Source: Winogradskyella sp. (GTDB taxonomy: Bacteria > Bacteroidota > Bacteroidia > Flavobacteriales > Flavobacteriaceae). Taken from it: 64,000 nucleotides of DNA. The notes under the pieces are model-generated. The model was given only the letters and a program-made list of their open reading frames with translations, did no database searches and was not told the DNA's origin. The DNA lies in the NCBI GenBank assembly GCA_013002225.1, contig JABDKL010000013.1, forward strand, positions 1-64,000, in the 5' to 3' direction. Positions 62,528 to 64,000 of this stretch are shown here, in pieces (the first letter of the stretch is position 1; each line of letters opens with the position of its first letter). A program made the position numbers and the translations under genes.

Positions 62528-64000
62528 TTAATTTTTTATTATTCTATGAGATGATACTTCGTCATCACCTGTCTTAATATTTAAAATATATACACCGTTA
62601 GATAAATTACTTATATCTATACTTGGTGTCCCATTTAAATTAATATCTGTAGTTAATAAAGCTCTTCCATTTAAATCATAAATATTTGCTTCTACAACTC
62701 CGAAATTTTTAGCTGAAGAAATGAAAATACTTGAGTTAGAAGGGTTTGGATACACAACAAATGTAGAGCGATCGAAGTCATTAGTACTAAGTACTTCACT
62801 ACAATTATTTAAGAATGTCCCACCATCTAAATCAAAATTTTCGATTTGGTCAGATCTACTATCAGCAGATCCCTGAACAGCTAGTGCACCTACACCACGA
62901 GTAGCAAATACTTGTCTTATTAAACACTCATTTGCACCACCATTAATAGCAGCATCTGCAGCTATAATAGAATCTCTACCTTCAACAAAACCAACCTCAG
63001 CACACGGAATAAGTTTCATCCCGTCCATTACTAATTGCATAACCATGTTGTTTCCTCCACTACCATAATAAATATCTGGATCATAACCATATTCATCTAC
63101 AAATGCCCAGTATAAATCCCATAACATCGTAGACCAAACAAATCCAACACCATGAGGCACGGTTAAAGCTGGATCTGCAATATCTCCATAGGTATAATCG
63201 TTTATCGCAAAATCTGTAGAATAAGGTGCTGGCCTAATACCTGGTCCATCCGTAGTTTGAAACTGAACATAAGTACCAATACCTCTTGGGTCTGTAGAGT
63301 TTGGATTTAAAGCCATATTATGAGTAGTGATTAGACCGAAAAAATCTGACCATCCTTCTCCCATTTGTTCTTCTTTCGCAGCTCCTGCACCAATTAAACA
63401 ACCAACAACTTTTCTTCCACCTACTAATCTATTAGAGATACCATGCGCATACTCATGTGCTATAATACCTTGATCTAAATCACCATCTCTATTGATAAGA
63501 TTAGATTCTGGTCCGCGGTCAATTAGCTTACCTGTTAGAACCTCACCTGCAGACTCTAATGTCCCATCACCATCTGCATCACCAATACGCTCTATAAGCG
63601 CCTCACCAGCGTTAAACGATAATGAAATCGCAGGAATTGTTAATGGCACATATTCTTCACCACCTCCATTTACTGGATCGTCTGGGTTAGCCGAATCATT
63701 ATTTACTAAAACAACGCCGATGGCACCTGAATTTTGAGCTAAAGTAATTTTTTTAACAAACGTACACGTACCACGTCTAACTACTGCAATGTTACCAGCA
63801 AGATCTGCTGCGTTTACTAATGTTTGCGTTTCTGGAGAGGTACCAGTTCCTGTACAGCCATCACTTAAATTAGGACTTGGTCCTGGTGTACCACCATCTT
63901 CCTGTGCTGTATATGGTAAACCGTCATCTTGCACTAATACTAATTGGGCTTCTACTGGTGCATCCGTTTCTCTTGGAATCGGTACAAATGGAAATCTAGT
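62528..64000 (-). CDS. M36-family metallopeptidase with T9SS tail (5' end outside window)
   Basis: The frame is open to the window edge, so only the C-terminal 490 residues are seen. It has a protease-associated (PA) insert (about 22-120 of the visible part, GNIAVVRRGTCTFVKKITLA), then the fungalysin zinc site HEYAHGISNRL with the third ligand in EGWSDFFGL. The final 80 residues are a type IX secretion sorting domain (VVYPNPSNSSIFISS, ending NGVYILNIKTGD plus SSHRIIKN). It should be exported across the outer membrane and act as an extracellular protease. No unusual residue is seen. Confidence 0.95.
   Translation of the reverse strand, partial: TRFPFVPIPRETDAPVEAQLVLVQDDGLPYTAQEDGGTPGPSPNLSDGCTGTGTSPETQTLVNAADLAGNIAVVRRGTCTFVKKITLAQNSGAIGVVLVNNDSANPDDPVNGGGEEYVPLTIPAISLSFNAGEALIERIGDADGDGTLESAGEVLTGKLIDRGPESNLINRDGDLDQGIIAHEYAHGISNRLVGGRKVVGCLIGAGAAKEEQMGEGWSDFFGLITTHNMALNPNSTDPRGIGTYVQFQTTDGPGIRPAPYSTDFAINDYTYGDIADPALTVPHGVGFVWSTMLWDLYWAFVDEYGYDPDIYYGSGGNNMVMQLVMDGMKLIPCAEVGFVEGRDSIIAADAAINGGANECLIRQVFATRGVGALAVQGSADSRSDQIENFDLDGGTFLNNCSEVLSTNDFDRSTFVVYPNPSNSSIFISSAKNFGVVEANIYDLNGRALLTTDINLNGTPSIDISNLSNGVYILNIKTGDDEVSSHRIIKN

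Overview
The window is a gene-dense, AT-rich chromosomal segment from a member of the Bacteroidota, most likely a marine or aquatic Flavobacteriaceae. The evidence is the repeated TAnnTTTG -7 promoter element, the near absence of Shine-Dalgarno sequences, frequent TTG starts, an exosortase F pair, TonB-dependent receptor and CarboxypepD_reg-like proteins, a type IX secretion C-terminal tail, and gene neighbourhoods such as sigma-54 regulator-lptE-TPR-secG-groESL that I know from this family. No rRNA, tRNA, CRISPR array, prophage or insertion sequence was recognised. The species cannot be named from the sequence.

Layout. 1-6.1 kb holds a truncated extracytoplasmic protein, a sigma-54 activator, LptE, a TPR protein, SecG and GroES/GroEL. 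6.1-10.4 kb holds a reverse-strand metal/thiol locus: a secreted HMA protein, a TonB-dependent receptor, an HMA-MauE fusion and an HYC_CC_PP protein. 10.5-11.5 kb is the exosortase F pair. 11.5-14.9 kb has a GAF-type methionine sulfoxide reductase, an ABC permease and PurH. 15.1-20.7 kb is the cell-elongation operon mreBCD-mrdA-rodA. 20.7-29.6 kb has ValS, a DUF1573 protein, an aspartic protease, an aminotransferase, MurB and an ECF sigma/anti-sigma pair. 29.3-41.9 kb has a glycosyltransferase, an orphan ECF sigma factor, an atypical Nramp-like transporter, LipA, GAPDH, a hybrid histidine kinase, LpxK, a Nif3-like protein, a degenerate zinc-ribbon protein, MsrA and others.

42.0-50.1 kb is a kynurenine degradation cluster. 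KynU, Kmo, a RidA-type deaminase, an aldehyde dehydrogenase, an atypical SDR, 3-hydroxyanthranilate dioxygenase and ACMSD would take kynurenine through 3-hydroxyanthranilate to 2-aminomuconate and onward, with a trailing O-methyltransferase. Tryptophan dioxygenase and formamidase are not in the window. Upstream of kynU lies a promoter-like site, a structured stretch and a strong terminator, which may be a small RNA or an attenuator. Two of three copies of a roughly 75-bp palindromic repeat bracket the ridA-dehydrogenase-SDR part of the cluster.

50.1-64 kb holds TatA, an M1 peptidase, DUF6702 and two paralogous CarboxypepD_reg-like proteins, PepE, a GNAT acetyltransferase, an M48 peptidase, GpmI, a BT0820-type HAD phosphatase, Map, a methyltransferase, ApbE with a small partner, and the C-terminal part of a secreted M36 metallopeptidase cut by the window edge.

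Points most worth checking are the putative RNA upstream of kynU, the repeat family, two genes whose GTG start sits four bases after a -7 element (possible leaderless mRNAs), an Nramp-like protein without the DPGN and MPH metal-binding motifs, and an SDR without its catalytic Tyr/Lys.
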